From Homarus americanus (lineage: Eukaryota > Arthropoda > Malacostraca > Decapoda > Nephropidae): 64,000 nucleotides of DNA. The translations under genes and the position numbers were made by a program. Location: contig NW_024735554.1 in assembly GCF_018991925.1 (NCBI RefSeq), positions 354,709 to 418,708 on the forward strand, in the 5' to 3' direction. Shown piece by piece: positions 29,636 to 42,254 of this stretch. Numbering within the stretch: position 1 is the stretch's first letter; the number at the start of each line of letters is the position of its first letter. Under the pieces are notes generated by a model. That model saw only the letters and a program-made list of their open reading frames with translations. It had not been told where the DNA came from and ran no database searches.

Positions 29636-32505
29636 TTAAAGTAAGACTGCTCTAGCATTAGACCGACCCTCGGGAAGTGATGTACAGTTCATCCACTTAT
29701 TAGTCTTAGGGTCGAAACACTCCACATTAGCGACAGATACCTTAAGAAAAAAAAAAACAGGTGGTTAGGTTAAATTTGTAATATAATTTATTCATTTCAT
29801 TCTTCCATTTCCATTCTTCCTTTCTTACCAGTTCAAGGTGGTCATTGGGACGATGACCACCTATGATATATAACAGAGAATTTGTGGCAACAACTGCTGG
29901 GATACTTCGCCAAAAATTCATTGATGAACACTTAAACCATTCGTTCTGTGGAAAGGAAAAGAAGGGAGGTTATATAATTTTTACTCCCTTTTTTCACTAC
30001 ACTACAGTATTACAAAAATTCTTCTCCCATATTACTTAAATTATGATTATTGTCTTGGGAAAGAGAAAAGAAGGGAGTTATACAATTTTTACTCCCTTTT
30101 CACTACTATAATTCAAATTGTATTGTATATAATTATAAGCATGCACATTACCTGTTCAAAAGAATATCTTTCTAGTGATTTTTCCCCTTCTTCATTAAAA
30201 AGACCATCCACTAAATACAAAAAGTTATTCAAAACTGCAACACCCATGTAGTTGTAGCGAGGTGGAGCACTCAGTGCTGCTAGATCTCTCCACTCCCCAG
30301 TTACAGGATTGTATGAGAGAAGTTCATGAAAGGGGTTATAAGAGTCCATACGTCCACTAACAATGTAAATAAGACCTTGATGTTCTACTATACCCATGCT
30401 GTAAAAAAAAAAAAAAAAGTATAGGCGGCACTGTTACATTTTCTCATTATTATCAGTAGTTCACACTATCAGTCAGTAAATCCAATTTGAAAATTGTTAT
30501 TGTACTTACTTGGATCTACCTTCTGGCATATTTGACTCTAATAATGTCCACTCATCTGCAATAGGGTCATATCTTTCAATACTTTTTTCGATGACCGATC
30601 CTGTCCAACCACCGAAGGCATAGAGAAAACCTCCATGAGCGCATAATCCAAAATCACACCGTGGGATCACCATAGAAGATATTCCAGTCCAATAATCTTC
30701 CTGTGGATCATAAACTTCGCCATCTGCCCAAATCTGACTGTTCTCTCCACTCCCTCCAACAACGAAAATTTCCCCATGTAAGACTGCTATTCCTGGTGAA
30801 TTTCTCACAATTTTCATGGGGCAAACTTTCTGCCATTTCTGCCTAAAGATATCAAAACATTCGACACTTTTAAATGTAAACCCATCTGATATATGGACAC
30901 AGAGTTCTTTCTTTGATCCACCTATGAGATAAATTTTCTTTCGAGTACAAATTCTTGGCTGGACAGAAAAGGCTGCTTCCTTTTTAGCCAAGTTTGTCTG
31001 CTTTTTAAGGTTAACCTTCAATCTAATATCAGCGGAGCACTCATTAATTGCTTTTTTTATTAGTTTACTTGAAATTAAAGGCAATTTCAGTCGTTTTAAA
31101 ATGTCAAAATTCCAACAACAATATCTATTATTTATATCTTGTGCTTGTGTAATCCATCTGATAGCAGCAGAGAATACCTGCAATAAATAATAGAAAGATA
31201 AATTCGGGTTAAAATTCTTGTAAATAAAAGTCAATTGAAAGTTGTAATATTAAAAAAAAAAAGAAATATTTAAATTATACCTGAAACTCAGAGTCAATAT
31301 GAAGATACTCTGACTCAAGAAAATACAGCAGAATTTCTTTCGGAATCTCAAGAAATTCTTGCTCCATTATCACTTCTACGAAATTGGAGAAAATAAAGTC
31401 CCGGGAAGAATGCAGCAACCTTACTAAATTATGGGTCTCAGCAAACCTGTTTTAAAAAAAAAAAGAAGAAATTTACGTATAGGACAGATAAAAATATAAA
31501 ATTATATAAACCAGTTGAAAATAATTAATTATTATACTGCACGTACCGGTAAATTCCCAAAGCATTAGATGGATGAAGTTCGCTCTTGAGAAAGTCTGTA
31601 CAAACAAGTACAGCACGGGACATCATCAACATGTTCGCAGCCGCAATTAACTCCTGTGCATTTTCCACTGTTATCTCGATGTTTCCTAAAGTTTTTTACA
31701 AAAAAAGAAAAAAAAAGTTTCATTTATTCATTTGCAACAAAATAAAAATTTTACATATAAGATAGCAGCATAGCACTATGAAAACTTAAAATATTTTCCC
31801 TTACCAGTATATATGAAGTCGATGAGCAGTTTTAATATATTGGGTTTCATAAACTTCATTTCTATTGACTGTTTTGTTTTCTCAGCTAATCCACACGTAA
31901 ACATTGTCTTAAAATATTCGCTTCCCGCTGACAGTATTACACGGTGAGCCTGTGGAATAAAATGTAATCCCATCAGATTTTTTTTTTTTTTTTTTTTAAG
32001 ATTTGTCCCCGAGGGGGACTAGTTTATTGGGCACCCCCTTCAAGTTCGTTCGTTCGTTCGAAGTTACATAAAAAGAGAGAATTATAGACAACAAAATCAA
32101 ACCACTGCTAAGGAAGCAAGCCCAAATGAAACCACTGCTAGGAAGCATTCAGGGAAGTTGGGAGATTTCTTCCACTGTTCCTTGGTCCTAGACTCCTGGG
32201 CGGTTATTGCGGCGGCGGGTAGATATGGGGGTAAAAGGTGGGTGATGGAGGGCAGAGAAAGATGTGTAGGTAGGAGGTAAATGTTTCTTCACTCACAGGT
32301 AAATATTTCACTCACTCACCTTCATAACTGATCCATCAGCTAATAATATTTCTATATCACATAACTGTTGTGACTGCCAGAGGAAATGTATGCAGTCTAG
32401 CAGGTAGTTCGGATAAGATTTACATTCCTCTTCCTCCTCCTCCTCCTCCTCCTCCTCCTCCTCCTCCGCCTCGTGATGAGAGAGCTCCACACGTGCAGCC
32501 GCCAT
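29636..32505 (-). CDS. BTB-BACK-kelch (KLHL-type) protein, intact copy K1
   Basis: Eight GT-AG exons assemble to 590 codons with consistent phases: 32505-32320, 31949-31805, 31685-31547, 31446-31281, 31177-30510, 30398-30152, 29945-29829 and 29740-29636 (stop TAA). Residues 1-30 hold MAAARVELSHH and a Glu run. BTB spans about 35-140 (CDIEILLADGS, AHRVILSAGSEYFKTMF). BACK spans about 150-250 (RFAETHNLVRLL, VFSAAIRWI). About five to six kelch repeats follow (KKIYLIGG, IFVVGG, LYAFGGWTG, LLYIIGG) with the usual GG and Y..W residues. KLHL proteins of this size typically dimerise by BTB, bind CUL3 by BTB/BACK and recruit substrates by the kelch propeller. No lesion was found, so this is probably the functional member of the array. 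Confidence 0.88.
31978..32075. mobile_element. Dispersed repeat in kelch intron 1
   Basis: Poly-T is followed by CCCGAGGGGGACTAGTTTAT and GTTCGTTCGTTCGAAG. Copies lie in the same intron at about 36163-36245, 43612-43680 and 58882-58965, so it was present before the genes were duplicated. A related copy lies at about 3050-3165. Confidence 0.65.
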
Positions 32506-33002
32506 CTTCAGATATTAATGTAATACTAACCAGTTGTCAGTTTTGTTTTTAGTGGTGTGGTGATATCTGGTAATACCCGTGGTGATGGTGGTGGTGGTGG
32601 TAGTGGTGATTCTTCCGTTGCGTTGCTTCTTCAAACAGTAACAAAACTATAAACTACAGCCAGCAGCCTCTTTCTTTCAGTATGTTGGGATAGGTAATAC
32701 ATTGATTAGAAGTATTTATTTTTTTAATTTTAAGTGTGTGTGTGTTGAAGAGAGGATGAGAGGAGGATGAAGAGGACTTTAAAGTTTCTCGTTGGATATT
32801 CTTGAACTTGAGCTTGGGAGAGAAGAGATATCAAGTTTCCGGTACATTTTATGTTAATAATATCAAGTGCCGGGCTGTGACTAGGAGGAGAGATATACTC
32901 ATTTTTGGTGTTTTGTATTTGTAATGGACTTGTTAGGTTAGTTGAGTGCCCATTAAAACTGGGGCCCCATTTAAAAAAAAAAAAAAAAAAAAACATATAC
33001 AC
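32506..33002. other. Kelch promoter-side spacer with GGT repeats
   Basis: The segment upstream of K1 holds a GGTGGTGGTGG microsatellite (about 32580-32610) and a poly-A at about 32972-32992 (gene-sense T). The same order of blocks precedes every kelch copy, so it is part of the duplicated unit. No gene seen. Confidence 0.6.
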
Positions 33003-33850
33003 TTCTTTACTCTAGCATCAGACCGTTCCTCAGGGGTGTACAGTTTCTCCACTTGTTATCCTTAGGATCAAAATACTCCACATGACAATTTTTTACTCCT
33101 TTTTCACTATAGTATATAATAATAAGAATTCATAAGTCACATACATAGGAAGCAAAGTTTTGCTGTAACTTATGTGGTGGGGTAATTATATAAGCAACCT
33201 TCGCTATGTCACAGAAGCTCAAAGAAAACTTTTGAATTAATGTTTTGGATGCCTTTCGGCATCGACTTTTTTTTAAACTGTACACTCATCCTAACTAAAA
33301 ACAAGAAAATAATATTAATTATTATACTGTATACCTGTAAATTCTTAAAGCATTGGATGGATGAAGTTCTCTCCTGAGAAAGTTTGTACAAACACATACA
33401 ACCTGGGGTATTACCATCATGTTTGCAGCCACAATTAACTCCTGTACGTTTTCCACTGTTATCTTTATTGTTCCTAAAATATTTAAGAAAAATAAAAGTT
33501 TCATCAATAACAAAATAAAAACACCTACACATCTTAACTTTTAAAGTTTTTCTTTCTCCTTACCAGTATATATAAATCCAATGAGCTGTTTTAATATATT
33601 AAATTTCATAGACTCCATTTCTATTATTGACTGTGTTGTTTTCTGGCCTTAAAATATTCGCTTCCCTCCGCCGACAGTATTACACGGTGAGCCTGTGGAA
33701 TAAAATGTCACATCAGATTTTTTTGGGATTTGTCCCTGGGATGGTTGTGGCAGTCTTCCAAAAGTGAGGCAGCTGATGTGATTGTATTCAGTAAATATGT
33801 TTCTCACTCACCTTCTCCATTTCTACATCAGCAGGTAGTTCAGATAAGAT
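33003..33850 (-). pseudogene. Kelch relic P1 (exons 8, 3, 2 and part of 1)
   Basis: An exon 8-like piece (about 33003-33085), a full-length exon 3 (33473-33335), an exon 2 with about 22 bases deleted after the EMES segment (about 33690-33563), and a stub of exon 1 (about 33850-33811) are present; exons 4-7 are missing. The exon 2 deletion is identical to that in the relics at 36786-37887 and 54900-56185, so already broken copies were themselves duplicated. Confidence 0.75.
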
Positions 33851-33852
33851 TG

Positions 33853-36564
33853 TCAAATTGAAACTGCTCTAGCATCAATCCGACCCTCAGGAAGTGATGT
33901 ACAGTTTATCCACCTATTATTCTTAGGGTCGAAATACTCCACATTAGCGGCAAATATCTAAAAAAAAAAAAATGAGGTTAAAAAAAATTTGGATTATAAA
34001 GATTATTAATAAATATTATCAGTTTTCATTAATCATTCTTTTCAGTCTTCCTTACTAGTCCATCAACATCATTTCTACTGTCACCGCCTATGAAATATAA
34101 CAGAGAATTTGTAGCAATTGCTGGGCAATTTAGACCGGAATACATTGATGAACACTTAAACCATTTGTTCTGTGGGAAAGTAAAAGAAAAAAGGTAAAAG
34201 GAAGGGAGGGAGGTTATACAATTATTTACCAACAGTATTACAAATATTCTTCACATCCTGGCTATAATATAATAATAATTCATAAGCACTCCTCCACTGT
34301 AAATAATCTTACCTGTTCAAAAGAATATCTTTCCATTTCCTCCATCTCAATACCACCTACTACGTAAAGAAAGTCATTCAAAACTGCAACACGTATCGTG
34401 TAAGGTAGTGGTAGTGGACCTAGTATTGGTGCTAGATTCTTCCAATCCCCAGTCAAAGGATTGTATGAGAGAAGATCACACAGGGGGTGGTGATTGTCCG
34501 TATATCCACCCATAATGTAAATAAGACCTCGATGTTCTACTATACCCATGCTGTTGAAGAAAAGAAAAGGGAGAAAAAGAAAAAAAAAAACAGTACAGGC
34601 TACTCCTACATTTTCTCATTATCAGTTACTATCAGTCAGTAAATCTAATTTGAAAATGGTTGATTTTTAACATTACAATTGTACTTACTTTTTTCTAGCT
34701 TCTGGCATATTTGACTCTAATAATCTCCACTCATCTGTAATAGGGTCATATCTTTCAATACTTTTTTCGACGACCGATTCCGTCCAACCACCGAAGGCAT
34801 GCGCATAATCCAAAATTACATCGTGGGGTAACCATAGAAGATATCCCAGTCCAATCATCTTCCTGTGGATCATAAACTTCACCAACTGCCAAAATCGGAG
34901 AGAGTATCCCCCCATATCCCTCTTCAACCCCTCCAACAACGAAAATTTTTCCATGTAAGACTGCTATTTCTGGCCAAACACTTATATTTTTCATGGGGCA
35001 AACTTTCTGCCATTCCTTCCTAAAGGTATCAAAACATTCGACACTTTTAAACATATATTCCTCTGATCTATTCCATTCGTTCTTTGATCCACCTATAACA
35101 TAAATTTTCTTTCGAGTACAAATTCTTGGCTGGACATACGAGGCTTCCTTTTTGGCCAAGTTTGTCTGCTGTTTAAGGTTAATCTTCAATCTCATATCAG
35201 TGGAGCACTCATTAATTGATTTTTCTATTAGTTTACTTGAAACTAAAGACAATTTCAGTCGTTTTAAAATGTCAAAATTCCAACAACAATATCTATTAAT
35301 ATCTTGTGGTGCTTGTGTAATTCATCTGATGGCAGCAGAAAATACCTGCAATAAATAATAGAAAGATAAATTTGATAGTTTGGGGTTAAAAATTTTGTAA
35401 ATAAAAGTCAGTCGTAAACTTTAAAGTAAGTTTGTTGTAATATTAAATAAAAAAGTTTATTTTACCTGAAACTCAGAGTCAATATGAATACTCTGACTCA
35501 AAAAAATACAGTAGAATTCTTTAGGAATCTCAAGAAACTCTTGCTCCATTGTCACTTCTACGAAATTGGAGAAGATGAAGTTCCGCGAAGAATGCAGCAA
35601 CCTTACTAAATTATGGGCCTCAGCAAACCTGTTTTTTAAAAAAATAAATAAATATGGAATTAGTTACGTATAGGTGCAGATAAAAATACATATTATATAA
35701 ACAGTTTGAAAATAATTAATTATTAAACTATACATACGGGTAAATTCCGAAAGCATTAGATGGATGAAGTTCGCTCTTGAGAAAGTATGTACAAACAAGT
35801 ACAGCACAGGGCATGAACAGCATGTTCGCAGCCGCAATTAACTCTTGTGCGTTTTCCACTGTTATCTCGATATTTCCTAAAGATTGTTTAAAAAAAAAAA
35901 AAAAAGTTTCATTCATTTATTAATTATTTACAACAAATAAAAACTATTTTTTTATTTTACATATAGCACCTAAAAGGTTTTCCCTTACCAGTATATATGA
36001 AGTCGATGAGCAGTTTTAATACATTGGGTTTCATAAACTTCATTTCTATTGACTGTTTTGTTTTCTCAGCTAATCCACACGTAAACATTGTCTTAAAATA
36101 TTCGCTTCCCGCTGACAGTATTACACGGTGAGCCTGTGGAATAAAATGTAATCCCATCAGATTTTTTTTTTTTTTTTTAAGATTTGTCTCCGAGGGGGAC
36201 TAGTTTATTGGGCACCCCCTTCAAGTTCGTTCGTTCGTTCGAAGTTACATAAAAAGAGAGAATTATAGACAACAAAATCAAACCACTGTTAGGAAGCAAG
36301 CCCAAATGAAACCACTGCTAGGAAGCAAGCCCAAATGAAACCACTGCTAGGAAGCAAGCAGCCCAAATTAAACCACTGGTAAATGTTTCATTCACTCACC
36401 TTCACAACTGATCCATCAGCTAATAATATTTCTACAGCACATAACTCTTGTGACTGCCAGAGGAAATGTATGTCGTCTAGCAGGTAGCTCGGATAAGATT
36501 TACATTCCTCCTCCTCCTCCTTCTCCTCCTCGTGATGAGAGAGCTCCACATGTGCAGCCGCCAT
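33853..36564 (-). pseudogene. KLHL-type copy K2, nonsense and 17-bp deletion in exon 5
   Basis: All eight exons are present: 36564-36400, 36133-35989, 35876-35738, 35628-35466, 35345-34689, 34550-34313, 34169-34056 and 33957-33853. Exon 5 has TGA (35322-35324) where sister copies have TGG in IRWITQ, and about 17 bases are missing after CAHG, the stretch that encodes GGFLYAFGG in K1 (near 34799). The latter shifts frame inside a kelch repeat. In exon 4 two compensating indels change about 12 residues but restore frame. Splice sites look normal. It is best called a recent pseudogene unless transcripts show otherwise. Confidence 0.75.
36230..36380. repeat. Intron 1 minisatellite (about 27-30 bp)
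   Basis: Units CCACTGCTAGGAAGCAAGCC plus CAAATGAAA are repeated about four times here. There are two at about 32095-32150, three at about 40770-40830 and four to five at about 58990-59100. Copy number differs between kelch genes. Confidence 0.75.
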
Positions 36565-36785
36565 CTTCAGATACTAATGTAATACTAACCAGTTGTCAGT
36601 TTTGTTTTTAGTGGTGTGGTGATATCTGATAATACCCGAGGTGGTGGTACTTCCGTCACTTCTATATAGATACCTAAAAAAAAAGAAGAAAAATAGTTTT
36701 AAGGTTAAAACGATATGTAGGAATGAATATTAATAAATATTATCACATTTTCATAGGAATATTTGAAAATGGTTATTGTACTTAC

Positions 36786-37887
36786 TTGGATCTAGCTTCT
36801 GGCATGTTTGACTCTAATAATCTCCATTCATCTGTAATAGAGTCATCTTTCAATACGACCGATCCCGTCCAACCACCGAAGGCATAGAGGTAACCTCCAT
36901 AACTGAGCTTCCTCCTTTCTAGCCCCTCCAACAACGAAAATTTTCACATGTTCTCTCAATTTTCATAGGGCAAACTTTTTGTATAAAAATCAGTCAAGTT
37001 GGTAAAACTTTCAAGCCCTCTGCTCCTTTGTCACTTCCACGAAATTGGACAAGATGAAGTCCCGCGAAGAATGCAGCAACGATACTAAATTATGGGCCTC
37101 AGCAAACCTGTTTCCAAAAAAAAAATAAAATAAAAATGAGATTTAGTTCTAATGCTGCATTGTATACGTACAGATACAAATAAAAAACACACATCAAAAC
37201 AAGAAAATAATATTAATTATTATACTGTACGTACCTGTAAATTCTTAAAGCATTAGATGGATGAAGTTCTCTCCTGAGAAAGTCTGTACAAACACGTACA
37301 ACCTGGGGTATTTCTATCATGTTTGCAGCCACAATTAACTCCTGTACGTTTTCCACTGTTATCTCGATTGTTCCTAAAATATTTAAAAAAAATAAAAGTT
37401 TCATTCATTAATCAATAACAAAATAAAAACTACCGTTTTGCATATAGAACTATAAAAACTTAAAATGTTTTTTTTCTTTATCCTTACCCTTACCAGTATA
37501 CATGTATTTGATGAGCAGAAATTTTATATTGGGTTTTATAGACTTCATTTCTATTGACTGTATTGTTTTCTGGCCTTAAAATATTCGCTTCCCTCCGCCG
37601 ACAGTATTACACGGTGAGCCTGTGGAATAAAATGTCACATCAGATGTTTTTTTATTTGTCCCTGGGATGGTGGTGTCAGTCTTCCATAAGTGAGGCAGCT
37701 GATGTGATTGTATGCAATAAATATGTTTCTCACTCACCTTCACAACTGATCTACCAGCTGATAATATTTCTACATCACATAACTGTTGTGACTGCCAGAG
37801 TAAATGTAAGTACTCTAGCAGGTCGTTCGGATAAGTTTACATTCCTCCTCCTCCTCGTGATGAGAGATCCACACATGCCGCCGCCAT
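36786..37887 (-). pseudogene. Kelch relic P3 (exons 1-5)
   Basis: Exon 1 starts with ATG at 37885-37887 (MAAACVDLSS). Exon 2 has the shared 22-base deletion. Exon 3 (about 37378-37235) is well preserved. Exon 4 has lost its 3' half (about 37110-37010) and exon 5 is reduced to under a third (about 36975-36786). Exons 6-8 are absent. It cannot encode a kelch protein. Confidence 0.75.
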
Positions 37888-38213
37888 CCTCAAATACTAA
37901 TGTAATTCTAACCACCAGTGTTTTTTGTAAATGGTGGTAGTGGTGATATCTGGTAATTTTTAACAGAGAGGGGAGAGGTAAGAGGAGGTGGTGGTGGTGG
38001 TGCTTCCGTCCTCGCCTCCAAACAGTAGCAAAACTAAACTACAGCAGTCTGGGATAGGTAGTAAAAACTATACATTAATTTAAGTTTTTATTTTTAGTTT
38101 AAGTGTGTGTTTGTTGAAAAGGATTAAGAGGAAGAGGACTTGCAAGTTTCTCTGTTGGATATTCTTGAGCTTGAGCTTAGAAGTGTCAAGAAGAGAAGAG
38201 AAAGAAAGTCGAG

Positions 38214-41200
38214 TCAAATTGCGACTGCTCTAGCATTAGACCGACCCTCTGGGAGTGATGCACAGTTTATCCACTTGTTCTTCTTAGGATCGAAATACTC
38301 CATATTAGTGATAGATACCTAAAAAAAAAAAAAAAATTAGTTTAAGGTTAAAACTTTGGATTTGTATATCGTATATCACATTTTCATTAATCATTCTGTT
38401 TTCGTTCTTCCTTACCCCTCTATAGCCGCCTATAACATATAACAGAGAACTTGTGGCACTGTTGAGATACTTCGACCAAAATACATCGATGAACACTTAA
38501 ACCATTTGTCCTGTGGGAAAGTAAAAGAAAGAAAGGTAAAAGGAAGGGGGAGGAGGGAGGTTATACAATTTTTTACTCCGTTTTCACTACAGTATTACAA
38601 AAATTCTTTTACATCCTAGCTACAATATTGTAATTCAAATCTTGTATATAATAATAAGAATTCATAAGCACTGCACGGGTAAATGTATATAATAATAAGA
38701 ATTCATAAGTTTTGCACTGGTAAATAATCTTACCTGTTCAAAAGAATATCTTTCCATTGATTTTTTCTCATAATTGTCCCGAATACCACCATCTACTACA
38801 TATAAAAAGTTATCCAAAACTGCAACACCAATCTTCTTATGTACTGGACCTATCATCGGTGCTAGATTCTTCCAATCCCCAGTCACAGGATTGTATGAGA
38901 GAAGATTACTCCGGAAGGCGTAATAATATCCACCAACAATGTAAATAAGACCTCGATGTTCTACTATACCCATGCTGTAAAAGAAAAAAAAAACGAGAAA
39001 AAAAAAGTACAGGTAACTGCTACATTTTCTCTCATTATTATCAGTAGTTTACACACTATCAGTCAGTAATTTCAATTTGAAAATGGTTATTGTACTTACT
39101 AGCATATAGCTTCTAGCATATTTGACTCTAATAATGTCCACTCATCTGCAATAGGGTCATATCTTTCAATACTTTTTTCGATGACCGATCCCGTCCAACC
39201 ACCGAAGGCATAGAGAAAACCTCCATGAGCGCATAATCCAAAATCACACCGTGGGATCACCATAGAAGATATTCCAGTCCAATAATCTTCCTGTGGATCA
39301 TAAACTTCGCCATCTGCCCAAATCTGACTGTCCCCTCCAATCCCTCCAACAACGAAAATTTTCCCATGTAAGACTGCTACTCCTGGCCCACATCTCTCAA
39401 TTTTCATGGGGCAAACTTTCTGCCTAAGAGTATCAAAATATTCGACACTTTTAAATACATACTCTGGTCTATACTCCTCTAATCTCCATCCACCTCTATC
39501 CTCCTTTGATCTCCATCCACCTATGACATAAATTTTCTTTCGAAGACAAATTCTTGGCTGGATATACGAGGCTTCCCTTTCGTCCCAAACAATTGTCGTC
39601 ATCTGCTGTTTAAGGATAACCTTCAGATTGATATCAGAGTACTCATTAATTGATTTTTTTATGAGTTTACTTGGAATTAAAGCCAATTTCACTCGTTTCA
39701 AAATGTCATAAATACAACAATGTCTATTAGTTATATCTTGTGTAATCCATCTGATGGCAGTAAAGAATACCTGCAATAAATAATAGAAAGATAAATTCGG
39801 GTTAAAAATTTTGTAAAAAAAGTCAGTCGGTCAATTGAAAGTTGTAATATTAAATAAAAAAAACAATATTTAAATTTTACCTGAAACTCAGAGTCAATAT
39901 GAAGATACTCTGACTCAAGAAAATACAGTAGAATTTCTTTCGGAATCTCAAGAAATTCTTGCTCCATTGTCACTTCTACGAAATTGGAGAAGATGAAGTC
40001 CCGCGAACCATTCAACAAGCTTACTAAATAATGGGCCTCAGCAAACCTATTTTCAGAAAAAAATATGGAATTTATTTTTAATGGATTTACTATAGGTACG
40101 TACAAAAACAACAAGAATCCAAAGAACAAAAAGTTTTATCAAAATTAAAATTATTTATTATACTGTACGTACCGGTAAATTCCCAAAGCATTGGATGGAT
40201 AAAGTTCGCTCTTGAGAAAGTCTGTACAAACACGTACAGCACGGGGCATGAACAGCATGTTCGCAGCCACAATTAACTCCTGTGCGTTTTCCACTGTTAT
40301 TTCGATGTTTCTTAAAGTTTAAAAAAAAAAAAGAAAAAACAAAGTTTCATTTATTCATTTGCAACAAAATGAAAATTGTACATATAGATAGCAGCATAGC
40401 AAAACTTAAAATATTTTCCCTTACCAGTATATATGAAGTCGACGAGCAGTTGTAATATGTTGGGTTTCATAGACTTCATTTCTATTGACTGTGTTGTTTT
40501 CTCAGCAAATCCACACGTAAACATGGTCTTAAAATAGTCGCTTCCCGCTGACAGTATTACACGGTGAGCCTGTGGAATAAAATGTAATCCCCATCGTTTT
40601 TTTTTCAAGTTTGTTCGTTCGTTCATACTGCCTTTATACATACATTAAGGGGACGTAAAAGTCTGGGTGAAGAGTCGTTGTCATAGCATAGGTTTTGTGA
40701 AGTTACATAAAAGTGAGAGAATTATGGACGGACGGACAACAAAATCAAACTATTACTTGGAAGCAAACCAAAATCAAACCACTGCTAGGAAGCAAGCCCA
40801 AATCAAAGCACTGCTAGGAAACATTGATTCTATCGTGCGAAGAAAGTTGGATAAACAGCTCTTTATTTGTGTCGGGGGAGAAAGGAAGTTAGGGGAGAGC
40901 AGGGAAATTTCTTCCACTGCACTGGATAGACTTTGTTAACCATGTTCCACTGACTTCTCCTGGGCGGTAATAAGGGTGGTGGAGGGTGAGTGTGGGCGGT
41001 GTAGTTAAGTTTCCCTCCCCATATGGTGTGTTAAATGGTGGATGGGTGATGGAGGGCAGGCAGAGAAATGTTTCTTCACTCACAGATAAATGTTTCACCT
41101 TACTCACCTTCACAACTGATCCATCAGCTAATAATATTTCTACATCACATAATCCTTCTGACTGCCAGAGGAAATGTATGTCGTCTAGCAGGTAGTTAGG

Positions 41201-41276
41201 ATAAGATTTACATTCCTCCTCCTCCTCCTCCTCCTCCTCCTCCTCGTGATGAGAGCTCCACACGTGCAGCCGCCAT
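38214..41276 (-). pseudogene. KLHL-type copy K3, three lesions
   Basis: The exons are 41276-41108, 40569-40425, about 40310-40173, 40046-39881, 39770-39100, 38974-38734, 38510-38416 and 38318-38214. Exons 2, 4, 5 and 6 are fully open and exon 5 has intact kelch motifs (FVVGGIGG, LYAFGGWTG). Exon 1 lacks two bases in the ELSHH segment, shifting the start frame. The exon 3 acceptor G is A, moving the AG one base and shifting frame. Exon 7 lacks about four bases in TVVATN. The protein would not be made intact from these exons, so I call it a decaying copy. Confidence 0.7.
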
Positions 41277-41851
41277 CTTCAGATACTAATGTAAGACTAA
41301 CCAGTTGTCAGTTTTGTTTTTAGTGGTGTAGTGATATCTGGTAATACCCGTGGTGGTGGTGGTGGTGGTGCTTCCGTTGCTTCTTCAATCTTTCAGTATG
41401 TTGGGATAGGTAAATACATTGATTGGAAGTATTTTGTTTTAATTTTAAGTGTGTGAGGACTTATTATTATAAGCAACCTTTGCTATCACCAGTTGCGTCA
41501 CAGCAGCTCAAAGAAAACTTTTATTATTGTTTTGATGATTTTCGGAAGAAAATCCCATGCTTATAATCATCTTTATTATACAACTTTTATTCATTAAATA
41601 GGCTTGATAAATCTTCTGGGGCTTAACTGCTGAATTATTCTGGGGCTTTATTATTCTGAGGCTTAACTGCTGAATTACTTTGTTTGTAAGGAGCATTTCG
41701 GCAGACTTTTTTAAGCTACACACTCATCCTACTAATCTTGCCGGTTAGACAGCTTTGGTCAGCTCTTTATTCAGTATTGAGCAAATGTGAAATTAAACAA
41801 TTATAAGGATACTTTCAAATTAGCAATACGTAACTGAACGAAGTACAACAT
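41277..41851. other. Spacer upstream of K3
   Basis: GGT repeats lie at about 41352-41370. A short direct repeat (TATTCTGGGGCTT and TTATTCTGAGGCTTAACTGC) lies at about 41610-41670. No gene seen. The segment continues the duplicated unit until the gap. Confidence 0.55.
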
Positions 41852-41951
41852 NNNNNNNNNNNNNNNNNNNNNNNNNNNNNNNNNNNNNNNNNNNNNNNNN
41901 NNNNNNNNNNNNNNNNNNNNNNNNNNNNNNNNNNNNNNNNNNNNNNNNNNN
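41852..41951. other. Assembly gap (about 100 N)
   Basis: The gap has a fixed-size run of N. Sequence quality changes abruptly after it. Confidence 0.95.
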
Positions 41952-42253
41952 AACGAATATGAGCATAACCCACGACAGTGATTATAACAACCACGACTAT
42001 GATTATAACAACCACGGCTGTAGTTATAACACCCACGACCATGATTATAGCAACTTCGACCATGATCATAACCACGACCATGATTATAACAACCACGACC
42101 ATGATTGTAACAACCACGACCATGATTATAACAACCTCGACCATGATTATACCAACTACAACCATGATCATAACCACGACCATGATTATAACAACCACGA
42201 CCATGATTGTAACAACCACGACCATGATTATAACAACCACGACCATGATTATA
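41952..42253. repeat. 21-bp minisatellite next to the gap
   Basis: Units combining CATGATTATAACAACCACGA and shorter CATAACCACGAC variants repeat about 14 times and end abruptly inside kelch exon 5-like sequence at about 42254. Open frames across it (Tyr-Asn-His-Gly or Met-Val-Val patterns) reflect the period only. Confidence 0.8.
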
Positions 42254-42254
42254 C

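Noticed and set aside
32370..32552. Plus-strand proline-rich frame (and its equivalent at 54399)
   Set aside because: The Pro run is the complement of the Glu-coding repeat of kelch exon 1.
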